A DNA stretch of 64,000 bases from Takakia lepidozioides (GCA_030704615.1 CM060731.1:96142756-96206755), one strand, 5' to 3'. Shown: positions 31,401-42,265, counted from the stretch's first letter. The notes: generated by a model not told the origin, from the letters alone. Numbers and translations are program-made.

Positions 31401-34400
31401 AGCACATCAGTTCAAGATGGAGATATCTCCTGCAGCAGAGAGCCTACGTGACTATGTGACGAGGTACTTTCTGCTCTACAAAACCAACCTATTCTTTCGG
31501 GAGATAGCAGATGCTCGCCGGAGCCACGAGTTCACCGACCAGCCGAACGCGGACAAAGCAGCAATGCGCCTTCTGTACAGGTACATACGCGCTGCCTTTC
31601 TTTCAAGTCCTGGCATTGCAGGATGTTAGAGGCCTCAAGTGGTGTTAGGGAAAATGGCGCCGAATTTCCAGTCAGGGCTCCGAAAATGGCTAAGTCCCTA
31701 GACTGGCTGGCCCGGAACTGGAAATTCGGCGCCATTTTCCAGTTCCAGGCCCTATTGCCGTTCAGGGACTTACCCATTTTCGGCCCAAGTCCCTAGACTG
31801 GCTGGCCCTGAAGTGGAAATTCGGCGCCATATTCCAGTTTTAGGCCCTATTGCCGTTCAGGGAGTTAGCCATTTTCGGCTAAGTCCCTAGTGTGGCTGGC
31901 CCGGAACTGGAAATTCGGCGCCGTTTTCCAGTTCTAGGCCCTATTGCCGTCCAGGGACTTAGCCATTTTCGGGCTAAGTCCCTAGACTGGGTGGCCCGGA
32001 ACTGGAAATTCGGCGCCGTTTTCCAGTTCTAGGCCCTATTGCCGTCGAGGGACTTAGCCATTTTCGGGCTAAGTCCCTAGACTGGGTGGCCCTGAAGTGG
32101 AAATTCGGCGCCATATTCTAGTTGTAGGCCCTATTGCCGTTCAGAGACTTAGCCATTTTCGGACCTCATTTTGTTTTTCATGAATGCAGGTACTGTAAGT
32201 TCTCGCTTTTGGAGAAAGGTCATCTGTCTTTCGAGCCACCATTCTTCCTGGCATGGAGGAACCCTGGGGCTGACTCCATGTACACTGACGATATTGTGAA
32301 GGAGTGGCATCTGGAACATTTGCGTGATTGCCCTTGGTATGTGGACCTTCCGCCCGGCTCGCTCGACCCATCCGAGTTTCAATTGAAGCTGGATGCTGAA
32401 TTCCGACGAAACCGGGCTCCGCTGCCTCCGTTGGGTGCAAAAGAGGCAAAAGCGCTTGCGAACTCCAGGAAAGCGGCAGAGCTTGCTCAGGCAGGAATTC
32501 AGGAGAAATTGCATGAGAAGAGTAAAGGTCAAAGGAAAAGGACAAGGAAACAGGTGACTGCAGTAACACCCAAAAAGAAGAAAACCATCGGGGCATCGGA
32601 GGAGGCGCAGGAGGGGACCCAAGAGAGTGACTCCGACGCCGATTTTGTTCAAGGTCCTGCGACTGCTGTTGCTCCTACCCAGTCACCGGTCGTCCGGGTT
32701 CCCAAGTCAGTTCGGAGTGGGACTGGCTCTGCCAAGAAGTTGGCATTTGAGGGCGAGCCTACACGGCGGTATTCGGCGGTGACGTTTACGCACAGGCCAA
32801 AGCTAGAACCTCCAACCATCATCCAATGCGTCAATGAGAGCTTCTTGACGCTCTCGCTGCCAGGGCGAAGAAGGTGGCACACAACAAGTCTCTGGCGGAG
32901 CAGAAGGGGAAAGCCAAGAAGAGGGCTGCCGGTACAGAGCCTAAAGACACCCCTGGTTTTGAAGCCATGATGGAATTCTTCACGGCTGTGAGCACGAATT
33001 GCAAGAGCACTCGGGGGGGGGGTTGAGGTGGAGAGAGCTTGCGACATGATTCTCCTCGACATTCCAGATGGGGAGCTGCTGGAGGGCCTAGATGGTGTGC
33101 CCACCTGGAACAGGTTTACTGAGGACTACTGGAAAGCCGGGTTTGGGCTGGCGGGGATGCTTCTGGATGACGGTGGATGTGTGGTTGTCCTTGCCACGAG
33201 AGGGAAGACCACAGAGAATGCGGTGGCAAGGTGGACACCGAAAAGTGTCACCCCGGTCCTCCTCAGAAAATGGTTCTGCATCAGTACGCAGGGGTTGCGA
33301 ACAAAGGGCCAAAGTGTAAGTTATCAATCTATTGCATTCACTTCATATTGTGGTGTATGTTAAGTAGACCCTGGAATTGATCCCTTCTTTGTTGGATGTG
33401 CAGACATTGGTGTTTGAGGCATATTGCTTTGTGAAGAGAGGGTCTACGTTCAAATTCCGCAACGACGGTCGTCTTGTTGATGCCGCTGTGGACCCTGTAA
33501 CCTACGATGTCCTCTACAACTATGTGCCCCACTCTAGTATGCCGAAGGACACAAAGACAGGCAAACCGTGGCGGTACAGCCGGACCCGGAGCCCTGCTTT
33601 CATCCAAACCCTCATGGAGACGTGCTCGGATGTCCAAGGGCGGATTCTGGACCTCACATGCGGCACGGGTAAGCCTTCACGTGCTCAGTTTGTCCCCTGG
33701 CCCCATTGCAATTGCATGCCGCAAGCTATTAACCGCCCGCTTTGTTCCTCAGGTGCTTCAATGTGGGCAGGGACGTTGTCCGACAGGCATGTGTTCGCCT
33801 TCGAGCCAGATACTGCCCTCCACAACTCGGAACTTGCAGCGGCTGAACGTCTGCCGAAAGAGGAAGAGGCATCCTCGGAGGATGAGGAAAAATCCGAGAA
33901 GGAGCAGGGGGAGGAAGTTGGGATCGAGGCCGAGGAGCCCCCGGTTTACGAGTGAGTGGTGGCATTGTAAGTTGCCTCCAGATTTTGTGAGGCACCTCCC
34001 TCCGCTCTCTTATTTCATTGAAAACCCTTTCTGGTTGTGCTGGTATTGACATTCTTCAAGTGGATTTGTTCTTACTGTAGGATGCCAAGTACTGCCGGAG
34101 GGACGTCTACACCGGAGTTCATGGGCAGGAGGAACGTGCCTTTTTTTGCCAGGGGGGATTTCATGCCTAGTCCAGAAAGGGAGTACATCCTTCCTACTTA
34201 TGCTGCCCGGCTTGCTTCGGTGTCCATTAGGAGGTGTTCCGAACGTAGTCGTGTACAGCAGATTTTAGACGAGGCAAGCCTCAAGAAAATGAAGATGAGG
34301 GAGGAGGCAGCAGCTATTAGAGCCCGTCGAGCTCGTAGATTTGTGTTGGATTCTGCTGAGGAAAGTGGGGGAGAAGACGCAGAAGATTCCCAGGAGGTGA

Positions 34401-34540
34401 GGTGGACAGTCCCCCAAGGAGAGGACGGGATTTTTGAGAGGCATAGTGGAACTGATGCATCACAGAGCTCGGAGGATGAGGGGGATGAGGGGGATGAGGA
34501 AGAAGGTGGGGCAAGTTCCTCGGAGGGTGTAGGAGAGTAG
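28401..34540 (+). CDS. ParB-like / DNA methyltransferase-like fusion protein (element G)
   Basis: A gene of about 12 exons and 1,450 residues. Exons with consistent phases: 28401-28577 (GC-AG intron), 28924 to about 29616, 29681-30363, 30482-30671, 30775-31059, 31145-31270, 31366-31580, 32190-33315, 33404-33668, 33753-33951, 34081-34540. A ParB/sulfiredoxin-like fold is centred on FYVWDGNHRLLAW (30200-30240), preceded by IPLCRLVSLQ and KLKFSFRDGYRMG. A long, partly Lys-rich middle follows. The last part resembles a beta-class N4/N6 DNA methyltransferase: MILLDIPDGE at the motif IV position (about 33045), then SAM-binding motif I ILDLTCGTGASMW, split by an intron, and FAFEPD. The acidic tail ends at 34540. 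Frame changes at about 29290, about 32845 and in the G10 run at 33013-33022 (the last two compensating), and DIPD in place of DPPY, leave activity uncertain. Confidence 0.75.
31640..32160. repeat. 95-bp repeat array filling an intron of the ParB-methyltransferase gene
   Basis: ATTCGGCGCC starts at 31724, 31819, 31913, 32008 and 32103, 94-95 bp apart, with a half unit at 31654. Each unit also holds GACTTAGCCATTTTCGG and CTAAGTCCCTAGACTGG. The array occupies nearly all of the 609-bp intron 31581-32189, whose splice sites keep the frame (AG|GTACAT, GCAG|G). Confidence 0.9.
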
Positions 34541-34603
34541 TGCCCATTCCGGCTATGACAGTTAGAACACACTTGTATAGACGTGGCTTGCCACAAAATT
34601 TGC

Positions 34604-34609
34604 AATAAA
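34604..34609 (+). terminator. Poly(A) signal of the ParB-methyltransferase gene
   Basis: AATAAA lies 63 bp after the stop codon at 34538-34540 and before the right end of element G, so the transcript can end within the element. Confidence 0.5.
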
Positions 34610-34714
34610 ATGTTGCATTTCAAGTCCACTGGTGCCACATTCCAACTTCACATGACCCTATTTCCGTGCCTCCTAACCCTATTTCCGTGGACTCACAATG
34701 GTCTGCTCATGCTT

Positions 34715-34761
34715 TTTTTTTTTCCGCTCATGCTCATGCCGCTCATGAAATAGCAGCCCCC
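34715..34761 (-). repeat. Right terminal inverted repeat of element G
   Basis: The minus strand reads GGGGGCTGCTATTTCATG at the end, then CATGAGCGG-type subrepeats and an A12 run. It mirrors the left end. Confidence 0.65.
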
Positions 34762-34770
34762 GGTTATAGG
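34762..34770. repeat. Right target-site duplication of element G
   Basis: GGTTATAGG, identical to 21718-21726. Confidence 0.65.
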
Positions 34771-35999
34771 CGGCGCATGTTAATGCTGACGTGGCAGATG
34801 ACGGACACTGCCACATCATCATTTGCCGCCACATCAGCATGCTGACATGACGCTCATGCCACGTCAGCGTGGGTGCAGGCTCACGCCACGTCACTCCTGC
34901 GTGAGCGTACGCTCACGCGCAACGCTCACGCCATTGCGTCGTTGCTACCAGACCATCGGTGGTCTTTCACGGGGGTGGGAGTTTTGCCATGTACACACAA
35001 CAAAAAACCAGATCGCCTGAATTTTGGACGAAACAAGAACTGCCGCATGAAATCGACCCAAATATATGTGCCCCAAGTCGTTCAAAAAACAAAATCAACC
35101 AAAGCGGGGTGGGCCTCTAAAAGGGGCTCTCCCAAGGAGGGTGGCTTTTCCATGCGAGCCCTACATGGCTATGGGTGGCTATTCCATGCGGGCCCCACAT
35201 GGCTATTGCATGCCTCCCCAAAGTGGTTGCATGGCAGCTGCAGACAAATCTTCTAGAATGTGGCGATGCTCTCCAGGTGGGACAGTTGGAGGCGTTGGCT
35301 GATGGCAGTTAACATAAGAGAGTTAGCTAAGAGAGACGAGAAGAGATGCATAGCCAAGAGAGAGTCCAAGAGAGAGGGCAAGCCATAGCTATGCAACGGA
35401 AGGGTTTAGGATTGCTATGCAACGGCGCTACAATGAAGAGGAGGGTGTAAAGGGTCTTCAACAACTCTATATAATTTATATTTATCTTCATACACGGATT
35501 TTATGTAACACAGGTTATTCTGTGTTTATTCAAGGTGATTTTTCTGCTCCAAATTACTTCCAGATGCACTTGGCTCTGCTTGATTGCGACTTTCCATGGC
35601 TACGGATTGATATTTTACATATTCAAAGAGAACCCATGTCTATCCCCTGTGTGAACACCACCTTACACTCTTTGTTGTAATCTGATCTCCACGAAGCCAT
35701 CTTCGCCTCGGAAGCCAGGCTTGATCTTCAAAATTTCCCTAGACTATTAGGTACTTATCACCGATGACCGCAGGAGATCATGAGGAGTTACATGCTAGGA
35801 TAAATTTTGCCATTCTAAGAAACATTATTTCAAAGTCTTCAAATAACTATTGAGAACCAGCATGAGGAGACCAAGAGACACAATAGATTTATGGTTCTTT
35901 GAGGAGGCGTCATCAATTTTTTTTAGAACTGGGACGTTGAGAAGTGATATCCGACAATTCATGAGCTTCATTGACTAGGATAATGATAACCAGTACAAA
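34771..35999. other. Intergenic stretch with stem-loops
   Basis: No gene is supported. From 34785 to 34930 several GCTGACGTGGC / GCCACGTCAGC dyads occur, and GCGTGAGCGTACGCTCACGC (34899-34918) is a perfect 20-bp palindrome. Imperfect direct repeats (GGCTATNNCATGC) lie at 35140-35220. A TATA-like segment (TATATAATTTATATTTAT) at about 35468 is followed by unassigned sequence up to element E. Confidence 0.4.
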
Positions 36000-36008
36000 G
36001 AAGAACAT
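36000..36008. repeat. Left target-site duplication of element E
   Basis: GAAGAACAT, compared with GAAAAACAT at 49936-49944 (8 of 9 positions). Confidence 0.8.
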
Positions 36009-37250
36009 CGGTCCCAATATGGATGTGGCTTGATTTTATTGCAAGCGTGTGAGCTGACGGGTACGGCCAACGAGGTACAGCCGGGGAACCCCTGCTCCGG
36101 CAGCCTCGTCGGTGAACTGGACGCCCCATGTCAAATCATCCCCACCCCCCTCCAACCCTCCGCCCGTTGCCCCGCCCCCGTCCGCCCGCTGCTCCCGCGC
36201 CCGCCCGCCCGGGACCCCTGACCCCCGCCCCACCGCTGGCCACGCGGCGCCCCACAGCACCGCCCAATCACCAGCCACGTGGCGGCCCCCTACTGTGGAT
36301 CCCCTCACTGGGTTGATCCCCCTTCCAGTGCCGGAGTGATCCCCCACCCCCATCTCCAGCCACGTGGCGCTACCCCGAACCGTCGATCCCCTCCCCATCC
36401 ATCCAACCTCAATTAAATGGATGACGGCCGGATGAAGGCCCCATGATGCGCCCATCGCCACGTGGCACTCCCGCCGCCGTCGATCCCCTCCTCCCATCCA
36501 TGACGCGCTCCCCCGAGACGTCGCCGCTCCCCCCGACGCACCTTGATCCCCCTTCCGGACCGGGAGTGATCCCCCAACCCTAATCGCCCGCCATGTGCGG
36601 CTCCCCCGGACCGTCGATCCCTTGCGCATCCATCCAACCTCACAAACAATGGATGTTGTGTGTCATCCGCCCCTCATCCCCCCGCCATCCTCCCGCGCAA
36701 GGGATGGACGACGGCCGGATGAAGGCCGGATGACACTGACAGGCCACGTGCCGCTCCCCCCGCCGTCGATACCCTCTTCCCATCGACGGCCCGATCCCCC
36801 GACACGTCGCCCCCACCCCGGTTGATCCCCCGTCCAAACCGGGAATTGATCCCCCTCTCGTCTTCTACCACCACGTGGCGGTCTCCGTAGCCGTCGATCC
36901 CCTCGTCCCATCCAAGACCCGATCCCCCGAGCCACCGCTCCCCCCGCCCTCTGGTTGATCCCCGCCGCCGCCATGCCGCGTGTCTTCCTACCCTTGACCC
37001 CCCCCCCCCGCGCGTCAACGGCAGAACAGGTGATCGTTCCCCCCCATGGTGGTCCCCTCTCCGTTGATCCCCCACACCACCTGGAGTGATCCCCCATCCT
37101 TCCGCTCCCCCCCCCCCCCCCCGGGAGAGATCCCCCTTCCACGTGTCAAATGTCAGGGCTGTTTGCACGTGGCTATCATTCTGTTCATCTATGTCGTCCT
37201 CCCCCATCCAACGGCCATGCACGTCCCCCGCCATTTTGGTCTGTGAGATG
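36009..37250 (+). repeat. Left terminal inverted repeat of element E
   Basis: C-rich on the plus strand and built of modules with GATCCCC, CCACGTGGC and CGTCGATCCCCTC. It is the reverse complement of the right end, with modules in partly different numbers. The inner edge is approximate. Open frames inside are by-products of the GC-rich repeats. Confidence 0.85.
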
Positions 37251-37399
37251 AACGGAGTGGATGTATTAAAATTTAGGGTTTCTGGCTGCTCGTAGATTTG
37301 ATCCTCTTTGCGCGCGTGTATGCTGCACTTGCGCGTGTAGTTTGCTGCTGTGTACTGTTTCTGCAGGATGCGTGTGGTCTGCGGATGTGTACTGTTCCT

Positions 37400-40300
37400 G
37401 CAGGGGTGCTGGGCATCATGACTGGATCTTCGGAGTTGCGCACGTCATTCCTTCTATCACAGCTGCGTGGCACGTTGCAAATCCCCCCGGATGGTTCCTT
37501 CAACCACAGGTCGCTTATATGGACTCCAACTATTTTCAAGTGGAGGTGGACATCGTGTATATACGGATGTTGCGGTCATTCGACGATTTTGTGAGAGGGG
37601 AGGAAGAAAGGGCAGAGGTGCCCACTCACTTCAACATAACGGTGCCTAAAAAGGGAAAGCATGAGGAGGGCGAGCTCTTAGCTCCAAGGGCCAATAGTTG
37701 CTCTCTTGTCATGAAGTCCGCCTTCACCTTTGTGGTTTCTGGATGGTCTCTATGTGTTCTTTGTAATGGCATGCTGCTTGTTTGCATTGTTTGCTCTTCT
37801 ATTTTGTCAAAATGATATGCTCTCTTGCTCCGAGTATTCCACTCCGCCAACGTAGTTCTCATCATTGTTCAGGTTCCATTGTTCTTATGGACCTGAGGAC
37901 AAGCGCACAAATGTAATATCTGTCAATAAACATTCTTTGAAGAGAAGGAACGGCAGGAGAGGGTGTGTGCTGGATGCTTCATCGCCTTCTTACAACAACC
38001 ACCTGGCATGTGAGACTTTCCAGCGACATAAGGACGAGGGGACCAATCTGAAGATGTGGAAGGAGGCCCAGCCCCAGAGTGTTTTCTTCTATCAAGAGGA
38101 CATGCCCGATGCCCCTGCTGGAGGAACACAGCACGACAATGTCGACCTCAAATTTGCCATTGGCATTCAAACAGAATTTCAGAAAAAAACAATGCTCCAA
38201 ATGGGTGACAAACGTATCGTCTCTTGTGATGCGACCTTCGGAACGAATGAACACAAGGTGTGTGGAATCAACGGCGTGGACTCCTGGGAGCATAAGAGCA
38301 TAGCATCTTTCACTGTGAAGGGGATCAGTGGGGAGCAGGGGCACAGGGGGACCATAGCCTTATCCGATGTGCAGGGGATCACGACATTGGGTCATCACCA
38401 GTGACCTATTAATCCCCCTATCGGATTCGACACCACGGCTGCCTCAGCCCATTAGGGTACTAGACACATAGGCCAAACTCCATTATGTATACTGCTCTGT
38501 ATATGTTGGGACCATTTTGGGACCATGACGTGTACTTGTGTGATTCGTAGTGAGGGGTGCGCAGGTAGGAGGGAAGACAGCTTAGCAAATGCATGCCTTG
38601 GGGGGTTATAGAGAGGAATGATGGAGGGATGGTCTCCTTCCAAGGGATCATGGCATAGCCCACAGGGGGGATCACATAATACTAAAATGAGAACAGAAGG
38701 GGTTGCAAGGTTCGGGGTTCACCTCTTGTGATTTATTGTCATTAATTTCAGTAAAATGTTTCGCCTATTTTCAAAACAAAAGTACTTACATTGCACATTT
38801 TCGTCTTTGTGTGCAGTATGCCATGTATACTCTTATGGTCTTCGACATTTGGCCTTCCATTGCCTTGCCTGCTTCTGCATGAGGGGAGCACTGAGAGGGG
38901 AACAGTCACAATGTTTCCTGCCGGGGGATCCGTGTAGAGGGGACCAAGAGTGTAGGGTTGCATGGGGGATCAGTGAAAGGGGATCGATTGTGGGATCAAT
39001 GATCAGGGGACCAGGGGAGGGTAGCAGGGGATCAGGAGCAGCAGATCTCACATCCGACAATGATTGAGGGTCCAGGAGTCCAAGGTTGCACGGGGGGATC
39101 AGTGAAAGGGGATCAATTATGGGATCAGTGATCAGGGACTTCGGACACTCATGGTACCAGGGGATCAGGACCAGCACATGTTTGATCCGACAATGTGATT
39201 TTTATCGGCCTTTCATTGGCCATAGGAGGGCTCATGTATTCCCCTTTCATTGCCTTCACCGGATCTGCATGAGGGGTTTCAGTCAAAGGGGATCAGGGGA
39301 TCACAAGCAGGGAGCACTTATCAGAGATTCATACTTGTATCTGATTTTGTGGTGGTCCTGTTGTGGTGTTGTAGTGGCCTTGCTAATGCCATTTTGTGGA
39401 TGGTTCAGGCATACGTTCCCAGGGGTGCCGGTTTTCCTGTGCCTTTGGCATGTTCGAAGGGCCTGGCTGAGAAATGCCATCGAGAAGATCAAGGATGCCC
39501 AGTTAAGGGCCGATGTCTTGCAAGGTATGGGTGACATCATGTACAATAAAGGTGGTCCCATTGGTGACTCTGCGCAGGCCTGGGCTGTGTTTAGATTGTA
39601 TGAGTTACAAACAAAGTATCCCGCAGCTAAACTGTTCTTCCTGTATATCCACAAATGGTGGATCCCGAAAGTGGACATGTGGGTTGTTGGAGCTCGAAAT
39701 ATCCCACATGCCGGACAAGATACGAATGCTGGAATTGAAGCGTACCATGCAAACCTAGGTAGCCTCCTCACACATTACTGGTACATTTCGACCTTGAAAG
39801 CTGAAGGGTTCATTCGCAACTCTAGGATGGAACATTTCGTGCAAAATGCGGTGTGGATGGCTGGGCAGATACCGGAATCCAACTTGGAATTGCCCGAGCA
39901 CACGGGGGATCCTGCGAAGGTAAAAAGCATGTCTTCTCCAGGCACTATATACACTATATGCAATCCAACATCCGAGTGGGCTTGTTGTGACTGCCCTAAC
40001 GCCATGGAAGGGAACCTATGCAAGCACCAAGTGAAGGTGTTCAAGATGTTGCGGCCACATGTACCAGAGGGTTTAATTGTCCGAACTTGTGGAACACGAC
40101 TTGGAACACTCAATGGGGGCATGGCCAAGCTGCTCGACCTTGATCCCCTGTCCGCTGCGGAGCCCCCGTGTGACACAGATCCCATGTGTGGCATTGATCC
40201 CCCTGCACCAGACATGGTTCCGGCTGGCAATGTCTTGGGGGAGCAGCAACCCCGCCATGAATTGCAGGCAATTGTCATGAAGGCCATCGCAGAGGAGATG

Positions 40301-40615
40301 CTTGGTTTGGAAGTCTGTGTGAAAGGTAACATGGCCCTTCAGAACCATCTTTTGAGTGACCTTCGTGTCACAAGAAAACTAGCGCAAATGGCCACACGCA
40401 TGGCTGCGGATCTTCTCCACCCACATCTTGTAAGAAGGTTTGAACGTGTTCAGGATGGATTGGGAATGAGTTTGAAGAGAAGAAAGGATTGGGTAGAGGT
40501 TTCTATGTCACGGAAATCAAGACGTCTTGGATCCAAAAGAGTCTCAATGATCCCTCCATCTTCGTCTATTTTGCATGCACTTCGTCAAGTTGGGCATCCC
40601 AGATTGAAGGATTGA
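37400..40615 (+). CDS. MULE transposase of element E
   Basis: Spliced gene, exon limits partly uncertain. A first part (about 37400-37720) is unrecognised. From 37874 a FAR1/FLYWCH-like DNA-binding region follows (FHCSYGPEDKRTNVI, RNGRRGCVLDAS). The catalytic core starts with the first Asp in VSCDATFGTNEHK; a donor at 38259 joins it to YAMYTLMVFD (from 38819, after TGTGTGCAG). From about 39409 comes FPGVPVFLCLWHVRRAWL, then DTNAGIEAYHANLGSLL and a SWIM finger CCDCPNAMEGNLCKHQVKVF. The C-terminal 200 residues are unrecognised and end at 40615. I did not find the segment that normally carries the second catalytic Asp; it should lie between 38880 and 39400, which is now GGGGATC-rich. The gene may be incomplete. 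Confidence 0.75.
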
Positions 40616-40979
40616 GAGCAAGCAGGTTTATGCTCTCGTGCTCCCATTCAGATTGTTGATTTCCCTGAGATTGCATTCTCATCGAAGCATTTGGTATCAA
40701 ACAATTTCTCATTATTCAAAATGGCTGAAGCTATGTTCAGTGACGCATGTGTTCTGTGATTCACAATGGAATGAAGGAGATGTGGATGATCTTTATTGCA
40801 ATTGAGTCTGTATGCATGCATTTGCAGTTCTGTTCAAAACACAAATTACCGCCCACTTTTATGTTTAGCCTTTAAATTAACAGTCCTGAATTCCAATACT
40901 GAAAAACGGTTGCCACCAGTCTCTAGTGCGTTCCCTGCCACCTTTTTTTGCATTGCAAGCACACTGCTCCCCTCCTCCC

Positions 40980-42265
40980 ATCATCCCCCTCTTCGTGTAG
41001 TGCTTCGGCCTCTGCTCCCCTGAAATGGCAGAGGTCCCCTGATCCCCCTGATCCCCCTTCTCATCACAGCTGGCCCCCTCATACCGCTGCTTCCCGAGGT
41101 TGTGCTCAGCTCCCCGTGATCCCCTTCCCATTCACTGCTCCCCCTCATCCCTTGCGGCTTCGCAATGGACTTATATGCCCGGTCCCCTTCACCGTGCACT
41201 GCTCCCCCATGTAACACCCAAAGAGTTTGCTCAACAAGTCAGTGCGGCTGTCATCCGGCGGGGCAATTATTGAAGCCAACGCCTTGTGTTCAGTGACCCA
41301 TGATGTTTTGTGCGATTCACAGTGGTATGAGAGACATTTGTGGTGACCTCGGTGGGAACCATTTGGATTCCCATAGTGTATATAACATATCGGACACCGT
41401 ATATGTGGTTTTGAGAGCCATTCTGTCTCATAACCATTATACATTCGCTTCCAACGTGAAGCCACCAGTTCAAAGTTCTCCATTTGAAAAGGAGGATACC
41501 ATTGCATTTGCAAGGCAATGCACCATAAAACCGATGCTTCAGTATCATTGTCCCTTTCAGAGAGCAAATGACACTGTCTTGGACTAAAGCGAAAGTTTGT
41601 GGGCTTTGGGTCATCTTCCGACTCTGGGCTCTCCGCCATTGTTGGGCAAATTTCAGATTTTGCTTTGGGGTTTATTTTCAGTTTTTGTTGCATGCTTATG
41701 CACCACTCGTACATGCAAGGGACGTGACCTTTCATAGTGCAAAACACGGACATGACCTTTCACAACTTGCTCCTTCACACGCGACTTTTCACCAGTAATC
41801 CCCCGATCCCCCGATTCGAAACCTGCCGTCCCTCATCCCCTCACCCCGTGGTCCCCTCATCCCCTTATCCCCCATCCAGCTCCCGACATTCCCTCCATGA
41901 TCCCCTCATCTCCCGGCCTGTTCCTCTGCTTCCCTGATCCCCTGATCTCCCCACCCGTCCCCCTGGTTCCCTGATCCCCTCTTCTCCTAGCCGGTTCCCC
42001 TGCTTCCCTAATCCCCTGATCTCCCCACCCATTCCCCTGGTTCCCTGATCTATCCCGCCCGTTCCCCTGCTTCCCCGATCCCCGCTAACCCCTTATACAA
42101 TCCCTTGTCTTCTTCATCCCCTCATCCCCCGACCGCCCTGAACCTGAGCCCCCTAATCCCGGGATCCCCCTGATCCCTCCCCCCCCCCCTTACCCCCCCT
42201 TACCCCCCTTGATCCCTGGTTGTCTGATCCACCTCAAGGATCCCCTCACCCCTTCATCCCCTTCA
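40980..42265. repeat. GATCCCC-rich stretches inside element E
   Basis: Dense degenerate copies of TGATCCCC(T/C) lie on the plus strand at 40975-41170 and 41795-42265, on both sides of the unknown ORF. They match the vocabulary of the terminal repeats. Confidence 0.7.
41145..41753 (-). CDS. Unknown 202-residue ORF in element E
   Basis: An open frame on the strand of the peptidase gene and downstream of it. The likely start is an inner Met (MAESPESEDDPKPTNFRF). The middle is rich in aromatic residues (QMQWYPPFQMENFELVASRW). A Cys/His cluster follows (RCPICYIHYGNPNGSHRGHH, then KCLSYHCESH) that could bind zinc. I recognise no family. The last 20 residues read through GATCCCC-type repeat. It could be a third element protein or a terminal exon. 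Confidence 0.45.
   Translation of the reverse strand: MSVFCTMKGHVPCMYEWCISMQQKLKINPKAKSEICPTMAESPESEDDPKPTNFRFSPRQCHLLSERDNDTEASVLWCIALQMQWYPPFQMENFELVASRWKRMYNGYETEWLSKPHIRCPICYIHYGNPNGSHRGHHKCLSYHCESHKTSWVTEHKALASIIAPPDDSRTDLLSKLFGCYMGEQCTVKGTGHISPLRSRKG

Larger units (their letters stand above)
21727..34761. mobile_element. Element G: MULE-type transposon with transposase and ParB-methyltransferase genes
   Basis: A proposed 13,035-bp DNA transposon. Both ends carry TGCTATTTCATGAGC in inverted orientation (21 terminal positions, 18 matching), followed inward by CATGAGCGG subrepeats. A perfect 9-bp direct repeat lies immediately outside each end. Inside are two divergent genes: a DDE/SWIM transposase (26086-22496, minus) and a ParB-DNA methyltransferase-like gene (28401-34540, plus). 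Three arrays of the palindromic core ATTCGGCGCC lie inside, and I saw none outside. A second, partial transposase copy sits at 1-428. Because the duplication motif resembles short motifs inside the arrays (CGGCTATAGG, CGGTAATAGG), the ends need an independent check. Confidence 0.68.

Noticed and set aside
26901-32160. Regular repeats resembling a CRISPR array
   Set aside because: The repeats are contiguous units of 53, 85 or 95 bp with no unique spacers, and the context is a plant transposon.
21960-32160. ATTCGGCGCC as an E2F binding site
   Set aside because: The E2F core needs TTTSSCGC; the motif lacks the third T and its palindromic form is the conserved feature.
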